Assembly: GCA_933207985.1 (NCBI GenBank)
Contig: OW240921.1
Span: 105,475,573-105,539,572, forward strand
Length of the DNA: 64,000 nt
DNA from: Pelobates cultripes
Lineage: Eukaryota; Chordata; Amphibia; Anura; Pelobatidae
Reading direction: 5' to 3'
The notes under the pieces are model-generated. The model was not told the origin of the DNA, did no database searches, and saw only the letters and a program-made list of their open reading frames with translations. A program made the position numbers and the translations under genes. Below, piece by piece: positions 1 to 12,300 of this stretch. Positions within the stretch are counted from its first letter, which is position 1, and each line of letters begins with the position of its first letter.

Positions 1-540
1 TTTAGACCCATACATTATACAACAATTTGCTTTACGCTCCATATGCCTACTGGGCAATGCAAACGTGTCTCTCTGTATGGAGCGAAGAAAAGCAGTGCTG
101 CTGCGTATAGATGCCTAGCTCTCTAACCTTGGCTCCAAAGAATTAGTTCTGCTTGCCAAAGGCCTACTGTTTGTAGAACCTTACATAAAAGAGCTCCAAA
201 AACATGTCAACCTATATACTACATTGAACAAGGCTCAATCATCCATGAGGAGAGTTTTCTGACAACAACCCACCCGGGTTTTTGGTAGGTCTGGCCGTAC
301 ACGGGGTTGTACTGCCAGCTGTTTCTGGCCATCAAACCAGCGACGATCCCACTCTCTGGCTTTCTTCTGAACTACCACTCACATGGCTTCTAGAATCACA
401 GAACTAATAGGGGCATAGGAAGCAGAGCCCGAAGACGCAGCAGACTACCTACAGGTGGATTGGTCCCGGGAGGAGACGTTCCGCAATTTCTACTTCCGTC
501 CGGCTGTGCATGCTTCCTTAGCCTTACTTGCTGAGCTTTA
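1..540 (+). pseudogene. DIRS-type retrotransposon remnant (gag-like piece and tyrosine-recombinase tail)
   Basis: Positions 52-240 read LLGNANVSLCMERRKAVLLR and onward, with one stop, like a DIRS gag segment. Positions about 433-540 read AADYLQVDWSREETFRNFYF followed by a stop at 538-540. The W-S-x-E-x-T-F-x-x-F-Y pattern is typical of the extreme C-terminus of DIRS/Ngaro tyrosine recombinases, which cut and join DNA through a tyrosine. The reverse transcriptase and most of the recombinase that should lie between are missing, so this is an internally deleted copy, cut by the window edge. The inverted repeats just downstream fit the odd termini of DIRS elements. Identification of the recombinase tail is by motif only. 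Confidence 0.55.
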
Positions 541-575
541 AAACAGCAAAATATGAAGCCTCCTGTCATGTTATA

Positions 576-645
576 AAATTGTAGATTATGCTAGCTTTAG
601 TGTACCTATAATCTTAATTTTATTAATGACAGGAGGTGAATATTT
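576..645 (+). repeat. Left arm of a 70-bp inverted repeat (DIRS-like terminus)
   Basis: This arm matches the reverse complement of 1113-1182 with about two mismatches. An 11-mer CCTCCTGTCAT occurs at 559-569, in inverted form at 626-636, and again in the right arm, so the end has a nested palindromic organisation. DIRS elements carry inverted termini and an internal region complementary to them, which would explain this. Confidence 0.7.
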
Positions 646-1112
646 CCCACCCTTTCTTTTCCCTGTCCCTTTTGCTTGCTTTATCAGGTAAGACTTCTGG
701 ACAGATGGTTGAGAACACTTGCTGTTCTCTTATAGCATGTCTGGTTTTTGTTCAGTTAGTAACTATAACTGGTTAAACTCTGAATTTTAATCATTTAGGT
801 TGCATGCATTTAGGAGTCCAATTCTCTGATTAATCCCTCCTTTCAACTCTCTTCTTTCATTTCAGTTAAAAAGGCCTTGCAGGGTGGAGATTCAAGACAG
901 TTCCTGTTAATCTTGGAGTCATCGCATCTCATCTGAGACTTTATTCTAGTTCGTTAATCGGTTCCTGTTTGGTTTGTTTCGCAGCCAGAAAGAGGAAGAG
1001 CTGATTGGGGGAGGGACTTTTATTACCTGTGTCCCTTTTTTCTGATTGGTTTATCCTGTTACTATGTGACATTTATGTTGCTGTGGAGCTTAAGTAAAGA
1101 AAGTCTTAAGAA

Positions 1113-1182
1113 AAATATTCGCCTCCTGTCATTAATAAAATTAAGATTATAGGTACACTTAAGCTAGCATAATCTACAATTT
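1113..1182 (-). repeat. Right arm of the 70-bp inverted repeat
   Basis: Reverse complement of 576-645. The 467 bp between the arms contain no open frame and include splice-like GGTAAG and TTTCGCAG strings of unknown meaning. Confidence 0.7.
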
Positions 1183-1243
1183 ACAAATATATAATTACTC
1201 TCCAGTAAATGTAAATTTGAATAAAAAACAAGTTAAATACAAT

Positions 1244-1247
1244 TAAA

Positions 1248-1290
<43 letters not shown>
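1244..1290. repeat. (TA)n microsatellite
   Basis: Nearly uninterrupted TA dinucleotides. Confidence 0.95.
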
Positions 1291-1292
<2 letters not shown>

Positions 1293-1299
1293 TGTACTT

Positions 1300-1990
1300 T
1301 TTAACAATGAACCATATATAAGTAGCAATTTATCATCTTTATACCTATATGTAACAAAAGGTATTTTAAGTCTCAGCAACAATATAAAGGTTTAGGCGGT
1401 ACATCCCACCAGTGTGCCTTAATGACCCTTTTAATAAAAGTCCCATCATAGGCTTTGATTAAGTGCTTGGGATACCACGAAATGCGTATGGTAGATAAGG
1501 GGTCTCCAGCATGTATCTATTTTTGTACTTTTGTGGACTTTCCCATTTGTGCAAGCCACCATGTCTATTTGTGCAAGCCACCATGTGCTACAAAGTTTAT
1601 TCTACTCTTGCTGGTTTAATTGATACAGCAATTAATCATACCTACCCAAAAACACTGTCATTTCGTAAATCGCACCAGACCATAGTAAATCAATCTTCTC
1701 ACTATAAAATGTTGCTGGTTGGACTGCTTTTAAGAGTTTAATTAAATATAATTGAATGGGCATTATGAGATTAAGAGGCTAATGTATTACTAATGTTATC
1801 TGTGCCTGTTCAGATATTAATTGTCTTATGTATTGTATTAACATTCCAAATGTATTTAAATCATCTTCTCATCTGGATAAATGAAATTGAAAGGTACATT
1901 TTATTATTATCAATAACAATACTGATCTTAAGAACAAAGCCAAAAAAGGAGTAATCATGTAAGGATAAGGTAAGTTAAAGTTTGGGGTAG
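1300..1990. other. AT-rich DNA, nothing recognised
   Basis: Short open frames only (for example 1511-1741), without motif or codon character. I see no repeat ends. Confidence 0.6.
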
Positions 1991-2007
1991 GTTAGTTTAA
2001 GGTATTA

Positions 2008-2580
2008 GCAGAGGTGTAACTAGAAACCACCGGGGCCCCAGTGCGAAAATTGCCCCCTTTATGTATTTTATCCCCCCTAGGCCCCTCTATGTGTCTCATT
2101 CCTGCCCCCAGGCCTCCCACGTGTCTCATTCCCTGCCCCCAACCCCCATTTCTCCATCTTTTCCCCTCCTCTCTATGTATTCCATTGCTCTCTCTCTTCC
2201 ATTACCCTCCATGTGTCCTATTTCTACCACTCTCCACCCTCCCCTCCTGTACCTGCTTCTCAATGCAGTTCCTGGTCTGACAGGAAGTGCTCTCTCAGAG
2301 AGAACTTCCTGTCACACCCCTTGGCCATGTTACAAACAGGCAGGAGGGGAGCGGCACAGCACAGCTCTCCTTGCCAGCCAGACACAAGGTAACCTCGGAC
2401 TGCACACCGGCCCAGAAGGTATGCAGGCAGCCCATGGTCACAGGAGTCGTGGTTGTTGCCAGACCTCTTGGAGTGACAGGCACAGTCGCCATGGGGACCC
2501 CTGCGACTGGGTGTTAGGAGCTTCAGTCCATGGTATCATAATACTCCATCCTAATTATAGATACCATAGCCTTAGATCAC
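2008..2580. repeat. Pyrimidine-rich dispersed repeat with degenerate minisatellite
   Basis: Begins GCAGAGGTGTAACTAGAAAC, closely related to 61104-61215 (GCAGAGGCATAACTAGAAAC). From 2060 to 2240 it contains degenerate units of the type ATGTGTCTCATTCCCTGCCCC, a pattern found in reverse orientation at 63640-63740. The open frames here are products of the repeat and are not considered genes. Confidence 0.6.
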
Positions 2581-2930
2581 CCTAACACCAATCATCCCTA
2601 AAATTATATTTCATCATAACGTAGGTGAAGTGACGTGTTGTAATGCTTCCAAGCTTTATCATTGATGCTATTGTTGGATTTTTATATGTCAACAAAATAG
2701 TGCAATGTGTTGAGAAAAAAAAATGTTTCCAAAGGCAGTATGATGGATGAAAATAAAAAATAATTTCTTTTAGATAACAATTGCAGAAACACAGGTTCAT
2801 GAAATAAAAAGAGCAAACTATGAAATTAAATCCAGAAGTAATAATGTGAATCCAAAGAGCAAGCAATATTCAAGTCCATAAACACAAGCCAAGGTCAGGA
2901 CCAGAATGTCAGTAAGATAATTTGAAAAAG
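2580..2930. other. No recognised feature
   Basis: AT-rich DNA without open frames of interest or repeat ends. Confidence 0.5.
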
Positions 2931-3187
2931 TGTCACGGGTGGCGGTACGGAAACCGGGACCCCTGAGTGCCTGATGAAAAGTGGCAGTCTCGAGCGTGGA
3001 AGTGGATTATCAGGGCCTGGTGCAGGGTAACCGGGTAACACAAGACATGAGTATCAGCGTTTGTGCGGCCACAAACCAAGACCCTGATTCAGCTTATGCG
3101 GATCCCAGGAACTAGGAGCAGGTAATTAAGCAGACCTCCCAGGAGCTGAATAGGGAGGCTCTGCAGCAGGGATGTATCCAGTACTGA

Positions 3188-3775
3188 AGCAAGACTAGAG
3201 GTAGGCATCATACATGAAAACAAGACAGAACTAGGAGGAGAACAGGGCAAGACTAGAGATAGGCACCATACATGAAAAACAAGACAAAACTAGGAGGAGA
3301 ACAGGGCAAGACTAGAGATAGGCACCATACATGAAAAACAAGACAAAACTAGGAGGAGAGCAGGGCAAGACTAGAGATAGGCACCATACATGAAAAACAA
3401 GACAAAACTAGGAGGAGAACAGGGCAAGACTAGAGATAGGCACCATACATGAAAAACAAGACAAAACTAGGCGGAGAACAGGGCAAGACTAGAGATAGGC
3501 ACCATACATGAAAAACAAGACAAAACTAGGCGGAGAACAGGGCAAGACTAGAGATAGGCACCATACATGAAAAACAAGACAAAACTAGGAGGAGAACAGG
3601 GCAAGACTAGAGATAGGCACCATACATGAAAAACAAGACAAAACTAGGCGGAGAACAGGGCAAGACTAGAGATAGGCACCATACATGAAAAACAAGACAA
3701 AACTAGGAGGAGAACAGGGCAAGACTAGAGATAGGCACCATACATGAAAACAAGACAAAACTAGGAGAACACAGA
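3188..3775. repeat. Tandem array, about ten copies of a 59-bp unit
   Basis: The phrase GCAAGACTAGAG recurs every 58-59 bp. Units are almost identical, differing at AGGAGG/AGGCGG and in one A-run, so the array is recently homogenised. Flanks (2933-3187 and 3776-4000) contain weaker related phrases such as ACAAGACATGAG, so the array probably grew inside a larger repeat that starts near TGTCACGGGTGGCGG at 2931. Confidence 0.95.
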
Positions 3776-4750
3776 ACCAGAGCAGGACAGAAAGCAGAAC
3801 CCAGAACATGTACACAAGACATGAGGAAAAGAAAAACATAACATGGGCATGACTGGACGGGACTGTACATGGACTGGGATTACAAGACTAAATAAAACAA
3901 GACAAGAAATACAAGGTAAAACAAAGGAGACATAACTAAGCACTATATATGAAAAGTATGGGGACTTAGTTACATTATATGATCATACATTGCACAAGCC
4001 TGCCAACAACACCAATGTACCCCATATCTGGCAGGCCCTACACTGCCTAATGTATGCTAAAACAACCACACTAAACCACAATAGCACTTACCTGCAAGAA
4101 AGGGCAGAGGCTTGGAACACTGCTGCAGGTCCAGGCTGAAACAAAGGGAAAGTGGAAAACAAACGGGTGTGGCAACATAAAACAAACATTTAAGTAAATC
4201 CAAGAGACTGGGAAATCCAGGGACAGAATATAAGAATGAACCCAGAAACAAAGAAAACCAGACATAGACCAGAAAACCAGAAAAACCAAGCAAGGACAGC
4301 AAAAAGAGTACTGGATACCAGAAGCCAAAGCCAGACATCTCCGCAGAACATGGCATGATGTGACAGAAAGTAGTAAAAGAGAGAATAGTTTAACAGTCTG
4401 ACTCAATATCAGCAAATTCAGTCTGAGGCAAATGACAAAAGAGAATCCTAATTCATAACTGAGACCAAAACCAGAAGATCAATTCAAGGAGCTATGAGGC
4501 CTTTGGAGAGGCTTGAGGGAATGGAGAATGGATGTTTCAAGGCGGATGGACCTGGAGTGGAAATAGGCAAATAGCAGCACAAGAGAAGGGTAACAGACAC
4601 AATATCAGTGCAAACAGATGTTTATGGTAGGCTTTTAAATACCGTTCCACTACAGCTGTCAGTTCCTCGTTTAAAGTAACAGGTCTTCCATACTTTTTTA
4701 AAGGAACATCAAACAGAGCCTACTTAAAGTCATAACAGATTTAAAGGACC
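3776..4750. other. Purine-rich flank of the tandem array
   Basis: Rich in AGAAACAAAGAAAACCAGACA-type phrases; the complementary open frames at 4057-4415 are low-complexity and hydrophobic by composition. No gene supported. Confidence 0.5.
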
Positions 4751-5081
4751 ATAACACAAAATGAAAGGCTATATTGCCACTGGCATCTTTGTAATGCAGC
4801 AACAATCTAGCTTAAAAATTGTCATTTAAATGTTGATCTTTTAATAGGGAATCCAAATACAAACAATAAAGAAATGAAGGCAGTGTAGTCAGATTTCAAA
4901 TACATACAATTTATTTAAAAGACCAAAAATAAATAAACATTTTGGGTTTCTCCTTTGTCGATGCCAAAATTGTCCTAAAGGGAATCCAATACTGTCTTGG
5001 TGATGCTATATTTTTATAACGCAGAGCTGATAACTTACATAACAGCATTCATAGTTTACAATGTTTAACTGTTGTAATTAA

Positions 5082-5153
5082 CTCCTTAAGGACACATGAC
5101 GGAAATATTCCGTCATGATTCCCTTTTATTCCAGAAGTTGTGTCTTCAAGGGG
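5082..5153. mobile_element. 72-bp palindromic MITE, TTAA-type (copy 1)
   Basis: Same short element as 22628-22699 and 57278-57349. Ends are CTCCTTAAGGACA and TGTCTTCAAGGGG. It contains the inner palindrome GACGGAAATATTCCGTC and is preceded by TTAA (5078-5081); the right-hand TTAA has decayed. Non-autonomous, cut-and-paste type. Confidence 0.8.
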
Positions 5154-5159
5154 ATACAC

Positions 5160-6000
5160 AAAATACTTCTCAATTTTAAGTTGACCTTCAAAAAGCGACT
5201 TCATGTGGTTCTCCAGAAACCCATTATGAAAGTAAATAAGAATTTTACATGCAAATGTTTCAGTCATGTTATTACTTTGGGAGGAATCTCAGTCCAGCAT
5301 TTTATCTGGCAGGAGGATTAACTAGAGAATCCTGCTGTGAAAGCTAGATCAATGAAAGAGTCTACAACCCTATCTTGATTTTCTCTTAAGTACTTGAAAG
5401 AAATTAATTTTTTCATGTTAATGCAGAAAGTAAAATGATGTCCTTTATGTATTTCTAAAAGATTAAGTAGAATAATTGCTTTACCCTTTGAATTCAGTAT
5501 TCAGAAAAACCACAGACAACGAATACTAGGAAAATAATTAGTGTTATTCATTTATCAGTAATATGCTTCCTAACATTAGAGAGGAATAAAGTGAACCAAA
5601 AACAAACAATATGAGAACTCCGTAAACCCCACTTAGGCCTCACTTGTACCATTACAGAGAGAACCAGTTCCATGACATATCAGACTAATGCCACCTGCAA
5701 GGGCAGTCCAGAACCTAAATGCCGGCAAAATTAAGTAATATAAACAATTATTTTAAAGTGCCGCTAAACCTAAATGATATATTCTACTTTTATTGAAGCA
5801 ATAGTTATTTTCTTGACACTCTTAATGTCTTTATGTGGATACATAGCATACACTTTTAAGAGGCATGCTCTTTCTTCCTCCAAATAGATCGACTCAATAT
5901 GAAATACACAAACGAGTATATTCAATAATGTGAGAACAAAATGGATCGACATGACATGCGCACAGTCATTTGTCCAGCATGGTAATTAACCTATACCCCA
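5160..6000. other. No recognised feature
   Basis: AT-rich, short random open frames only. Confidence 0.5.
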
Positions 6001-6620
6001 AACTCCCCCCCAATAAAACACGAACACAGACTTTTCTGTTGGAAATATTTAGTCCACAGCTTTATTTAATTATTGTAATAAAATTAACAAAATAGGGTCA
6101 TTGCCAACAAATACGTAAAAATATTTGAACAAATATCGCCCAATACACCAATATAACAATATATAACCATATAAAAAACATATAACATGTAACACGGCCT
6201 ACCAAAATAGCCGCATATCCAAATGTTTAAACTGTAGGGGTGTACCAGGACAACCCTACACCCCCAGATTCGGAGCCACCAAGATCGAACCTACCAACCA
6301 AATGTAACACTACTGCCTTATCCACCCTAAACCTTGCCATGGCCGCTTCCTACTCCATTTACCCCTAATTAAAACCTGGCCATTCCCAGCCACTGTGAAG
6401 AAATGGGAAATTGCAATGATAAAATCAGGGAGGGTGGGACGGACAACTAACAGGTAAGTGAAAGTTTTAGTTAAAATGGCCATCTCATAAGATGGCTGCT
6501 ATATATATCCTTAGCAAGCCCCACCCCCATCTTGTTTTGCTAACCCACAGCCAAGTATTAAAATAAACGGTCATGCAAGGCCCATTCCCTTAACTGCGCT
6601 ATTCCATGGGCTAGAAGACG
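6000..6620 (-). mobile_element. LTR-like block with TATA box and poly(A) signal
   Basis: On the minus strand the block has GGATATATATAGC near 6495-6510, then about 430 bp later AATTAAATAAAGC near 6055-6070, followed by a short terminal part. TATA, spacing and AATAAA look like a retroelement LTR. I could not find matching ends or a target duplication, so boundaries are approximate and another kind of repeat is possible. Confidence 0.35.
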
Positions 6621-6689
6621 TGTACAAATTTATTGTATAGTAACAAATATTGTATGGGACACACTCTCATTGGGAGCCATCACAGTGCA

Positions 6690-7145
6690 CCCAGGCAAAG
6701 GAGACCAAATTCACTGAACCACTAAATCAAAGAAACCTTTCCTGTGGTACTCCCTTCCCTTCTCCGTTAGACTTTCACCCAGTCTCCATTCCTTCAAACA
6801 AATTATTGAAAACTCACTGCTTCAGGAAAGCACATCAATTAAACTGTTAACAGCTTCCCTTCCCCACACCCTGATTCCTCTCCTGCAACTGTTAAAAATA
6901 ACCTACTAAGCCCTCAGTGAATACTTTTCTAGCAACCTACTTTTCTACCCCTACCGGCTTTACCCTTTGTGTCACTATACCCCACTCCATCTTACATGTA
7001 AGCTCGATGAGCAGGACCCTCAACCCCTCTGTTTCTGTGCGTCCTACTTGTCTGGTTACAAGTACGTGTCTGTTAGTCCACCCATTGTAGAGTGCCGCAG
7101 AATTTTCTGGCGCTTTATAAATAATAAAATAATAATAATAAAAAG
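6690..7145 (+). mobile_element. L2-clade LINE, 3' end
   Basis: Decayed C-terminus resembling LP..V...PSL.SFKKSLKTH.F, then a 3' UTR ending in CCACCCATTGTAGAGTGCCGCAG... and an AAT repeat. The same tail occurs in reverse at 21185-21780 and 30035-30440. 5'-truncated. Confidence 0.75.
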
Positions 7146-7219
7146 AAAGGTCTGGGCACAGGTATATTAGACAGAGTAAAGCAATGTTCTAGCTCATAGA
7201 GCTTTTCTCAAGCTACAAT

Positions 7220-7640
7220 TTTAAATGAACACTCCAAGCACCATAGCCACTACAGGGCATTGCTCTCTCTATTGTAAGGAGTCAAACCATTTTAGAACAG
7301 TTTGACTTCTTGCCTGTGTTCAGCTAGATACAGCTCCCTGCCTCCACTATTTCAGACAGAGAACCGGAATCTCCCTGTCTGATATAAGCCCAGTGAGGCA
7401 GAACAGATTATACTGTCAGCCAATGAGCTACCCCTTCACTGCTAATAGAGACTCCTGCTTAGGAGATTCGGGCTCTCCATAGGAAGTCATGATGGCAAGG
7501 AGCAGTTCCCAGCAGATCCAATTTAAGAAGTCAGAGCCTTCTAATAGTTCAGTAGTTACAACTGTGAGGTGCCTGGGCATTGCTGGCACCACAATCATTA
7601 AAATAGCTGAGCTGGAAGAATAGCTGATTTTACAAATCTT
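7220..7640. mobile_element. T2-like MITE, decayed
   Basis: Left part ACACTCCAAGCACCATAGCC is shared with the T2-like copies at 41657 and 51892. No intact TTAA ends; boundaries approximate. Confidence 0.45.
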
Positions 7641-8220
7641 CCTACTTTTTCTTCATTGCAAATATGAAGTTTATTTAGTTCATTGCAATTTCCGGCTCAG
7701 TGTCTCACTGCATACAGAAATTGCAACTTCTGCTAACCCAGGTGTCCTGTTTGCCTTTGCAAAATTCTGAGCACTTTATATATATATCCTGCCCAGCTCT
7801 TAAATTCACTCAGCAGTGCATTGCTAACTCGTCAGCACGCTCGTCAATCAATAATCTAATGGTTTCAAGGAAAAAAAATGTAAAACAAATGCATTATAAA
7901 GATAATTCATTTAAAAATATAATGCATTTAAAATCTAAAAAGTCACAAATATAAATTGATAAAATATAAGAAACCTGATGCAAGAAATCCCCAAATATCA
8001 GATTATCAGCTTTGTGTTGTGTCCTCAAGAATGCAGCTTGGTCCTTCACAAGCAAAGACTAGAAATATGGCAGTGACTAGTGTAACTCACACATGTTTAG
8101 CTTCACACTGTGTATGAGATAGGGCTAACTAGACATTTTGAAAAGTGAGGCCATTATGTATCACTCCAGAAATTAACAAGAAATAATATTTTACAATGAG
8201 TAATTTGGGGCAAAGGAGGT
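7640..8220. other. No recognised feature
   Basis: Short open frame 7700-7954 has no recognisable motif; composition is ordinary intron-like. Confidence 0.5.
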
Positions 8221-8224
8221 AGCA

Positions 8225-8540
8225 TTAAAGGGACACTGCAGTGTATTGTAGTAGTTATGGTTTGAGGAGTGTCCTGGCATCCCAATTGTAAGGAATTAAA
8301 TGATTTTTAAATGGTTTGTTAATTTTGGTCTGCTCCCTGCTCCTTGCCTCCTCTACAATTCAGCAAGAGCTAAAGGCTCCTGCTCAGGAGCTTCTGATAG
8401 CTCTCTTGAATTAAGTCTATCAATCCCGGGCTAGTGCCTTGGCTGAGAAGAACAGCTGATCAATGAGTCAATGAGCTAAGCAGCGGTGGAACTACAGGGG
8501 TTGCACTGAGCACTCTGTGTTATGCCTTTTATGGTGGGCC
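8225..8540. mobile_element. T2-like MITE, left end clear
   Basis: Begins TTAAAGGGACACTGCAGTG, the T2-type terminus. The interior has the GGAGCTTCTGATAGC type found in related copies. The right end is not clear; 8540-8880 may belong to the same or another degraded element. Confidence 0.55.
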
Positions 8541-8924
8541 AAAGAGTTGGCCATATGGCCACCTTAGAGCTCCCAAAGAGGTGGGCAGCTGTGTGTTAAG
8601 GCAGAGTAGGCATCTGCTTACCCAGCCAGCATGTGCCTTCTCTGCCTAAATATAGTTTCTGAGGAGAGAATGGAGAAGGAGGTGGTGAGGAAGCTGTTTT
8701 TGCACTCCTTGGGCACTCTGATGCCTGTACCCGGGATATGGCATCACTCTGGCCCTAGCATCACTAAATGGTGCATGAAGGAACAGTTCTAGAAGAGCAT
8801 ATAGATTACAGGAGCATATAGATTAAAGGACTCCCATTGGACCGCATGGGAATTGTCCACTCCAGTTCTCTCAAAGGTACAGAGGCTGGGTGGACTTAAA
8901 TAAAAAGAAGAAAATGATAATGTT

Positions 8925-9340
8925 TGAGTGTATGAGAGAATGTGTATGTGTGTGAGTATGTCTGTACCAGTGAGAGTGTGTGTCTGTGAGTGTGTGTCAA
9001 ATCAGTGAGTGTGTGTCTGTCAATAACTGTCTGTAACTGTGTGGGTGTCTGTGAGTGAATATTTTGTCTGTGAGTGTGTGTGTGTGTCTGTGAGTGTATG
9101 TCAAATCAGTGAAAGTGTGTGTCTGTCAGTAGGTGTGAGTTTGTCAGGTAGAATGTATATGTTGGTGAGTGAAACTGTGTGTTGATTAAACGGTGTGTGT
9201 CAATGACTGTGTGTCTGTCAGTCAGTGTATGTCAGTGTATGTGGATCAGTGAGAGCATGTGTCTGTCAGTGTAAGTATGTGTTGCTAAACAGTGTGTGTG
9301 GCAATTATTGTGTGTATGGGTCGGTGAGAGTGCATAAAAG
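8925..9340. repeat. TG-rich degenerate minisatellite
   Basis: Units like GTGTGTCTGTGAGTGTGTGT and TCAGTGAGAGTGTGTGTC repeat irregularly. Similar tracts occur at 24180-24960, 33300-33790 and (as CA) 58641-58850. Confidence 0.85.
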
Positions 9341-9399
9341 GATGAAAATGTTTAATTAAAAATAGTTTCACTTAATTCATGTAATTTGTAGCAATATGC

Positions 9400-12300
9400 A
9401 TATATAGGTGAATACAATACACAAGTGAAAATTTCTCAAACATAAACGATGGTGCTACAATCACCAAGGTGGACCACAATCACCACCCTGAAATACAGCA
9501 ATAAACAAACAAACAAGTAATGGTGAGAGCACACAAATAAATTAAATTAATATTACCCACAAATGATGTTCAAATAATTCACTGAAATAAAACAAGGGAA
9601 AAAACATAGGGTAATAGAGTAGAAACTATAAATCAAATGAACATATTAGTCCCACTCACATATAGTGAGCCACTTAAAAAGCTGGCTCAGACTGCATGCC
9701 TTGAAAGATTAAAAATTACAATGGACCCTTCTTCGTATTTCTGTATAAAGTACCTCCAGGACGCTGATTCAGGGGGTTACAAACAATTTATTTTTCCAGA
9801 AAACAGGAATCAAATTAAAACTCGATAATACTAGAAGAATGTCCAATAAAAACAGGAATCCACAACACCTGACGCGTTTTGGCTTTAAGCCTTCATCAGA
9901 GGTATTGTGTATACTCGTGGCTTGCAGTCTTTTAAATCCTCCTTTTGGCGCCTTTTTCGCTGTAATTTCGGCACTTCATTTACGGGTTCTGCGTCAGAGC
10001 GTCATCTGCCTCCTCACGCTCTGACATCACTTCCGGTCCATACATCCGGACGTGTCTGAAATGTCCGACATCATCTTCTATCAAAACAGTTACTTCATTG
10101 GCGAAATAGAGCAAAAATGGATATACAATGTACTACACAAAATTGCATACTAAAAAAATAAATAAAAAAAATCTAATTATATTGTTGTTAATTGATTTAA
10201 CCATATAAAAAGATACCATGGATGATATATACTCATCTTAACTTATATATTTCAATAAATATATAGGTCTAAAAGCAACAAAGCTTATAAAAAATATGAA
10301 ACATTGTTTTATATAAAATAAATTTGAACCTTGATAATCTAGATACTATATTAAATGTGGAAGAACATAATTAGTTCAATATCTTTTACCTTCTAAAATA
10401 TTACATATAAATACCTAAAAGACTTTACCAAATCCATACTTCATATATGTGACCTAAATATTACACAATATGTTTTACCTAAAAAATATTAATTTATCAG
10501 TAAGCAGCAGACCTCTTATAAACATATAAATTAAAAATCATATAAAAATTATTATAAATACTTGTTAATTTCAAAATCCACGTTCAAGCCTTGTGGTGTC
10601 ATAGTGTCTAACTCGAACATCCATTTCATTTCTGCTAGACCCAACTTATAGTCTTTATCCCCTCCTCTCCAGTGAATGTTAATCTTATCTATACACATGA
10701 ATTCTAATCCTTTTTGGTCCCCATTGTGGACTTCTAAATAATGCTTTGATACACTATGGTGAACAAATTTTCTCTGGATGTTGTAAATATGTTCTCTTAT
10801 TCTTGTCTTTAGAGTCCGTGTTGTCTTCCCTATGTATTGATAGCCACATTGGCAACTCAACAAATAAATCACGTCCTTACTGGAGCAAGTGATAAAAGAT
10901 TGTATTGAATATTCTTTTTTAGTAACCATTGACAAAAGAATTTCTACTTTTCTATTATTGTTGGGTCTAAATGTACAGCCTCTACATGTACCACAGTAAT
11001 GAAAACCCTTACTTACTTTTAAAAAATTTCCTTCTATTCTGGTCCTTTCTTTATCTAAAAAACTTTTAGTTAAAATTTGTTTAAAATTATTTGCTCCTCT
11101 AAATATAAATCTTGGTTGGGAGTCTAAAAAAGGAAGGATGTCTGAATGTTCTTTAAGGATATGCCAATATTTTTAAATCACTTTCTGTAATAGATAATTG
11201 TTGGAACTATAATTAAAAATAAGAGGGATTTTATTTTTTCTAATTTCATTCTCTTTTTCTTTCTTATTCTTATACCTTAAAAGTGATTGTCTTTCTTTTT
11301 TCCAATCTCTTTTTCTATTTTTTCTAATTGTTCCTTGGCATATCCCTTTTCAATTAATTTTTGTTTCAAAATATCCGCTTGTTTAAAATATTCAACTTCT
11401 TCTGTACAATTTATTTTTATTCTTAAAAATTAGCCCTTGGGTATATTGCTCAGCCAAGGTTTAAAATGTCAACTTTCTAAATTAATGAAACTGTTAACAT
11501 CGACCGTCTTAAAAAATGTTTTGCTCTTCAATACATTATCTATGTATATTAAAAGGTCCAAAAATTAATTTGCTCCTTACTAATGTCATAGGATAAATTA
11601 ATATTAAAAGAATTAAGATTTAGACAGGCAATGAATTCTTCCAGAGTTTCCTTGCTACCTTTACATATGATAAAAATGTCATCTAAATAGCGTTTATATA
11701 GGACCAGACTTGCCCAAATGTCCAATCTGGAGAAAACAAATTTTTCTTCCCAGAAGGACATATACAAATTGGCATAGCTTGGGGCAAATCTGGTCCCCAT
11801 CGCTGTTCCCTGTATTTGAAGATAAAATTTATTCTCGAACCAGAAAAAATTATTCTTCAAAATAAAATCAATTCCTCTCACTAAAAAGTCAGTTTGAAGG
11901 TCATCCATATCTTCAGCTTTTTTTCAGACAAAATTTCACTGCTTCACAGCCTTGCTCATGTTTCATAATTGTATACAAACTCTTTACATCACAAGTGGCC
12001 ATGATGTAATCCTTATGCCACTCAAAATTATCTAAAATCTGCAAAAGACTCATGGTATCTTTAAGATATGCTGGGCATTCAGTAACCTTTTTTTGTAACA
12101 ACTGATCTATGTACTGAGACAAGGGCGACAACAGTGATCCAATCCCAGATAATATGGGTCTGCCTGGAGAGTTAGTATCGTCTTTGTGCACTTTGGGTAG
12201 TACATAAATCACCGGAATTTTGGGGTATTTAATATTTAAAAATTCATATTCTTTTTTTTGTTAAAATACCTATATCTAAACCTTCATCTAAAAATTCTTT

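Noticed and set aside
2061..2585. 174-codon open frame
   Set aside because: Lies in pyrimidine-rich minisatellite DNA, proline/serine composition follows the repeat, and all frames on the strand are open.
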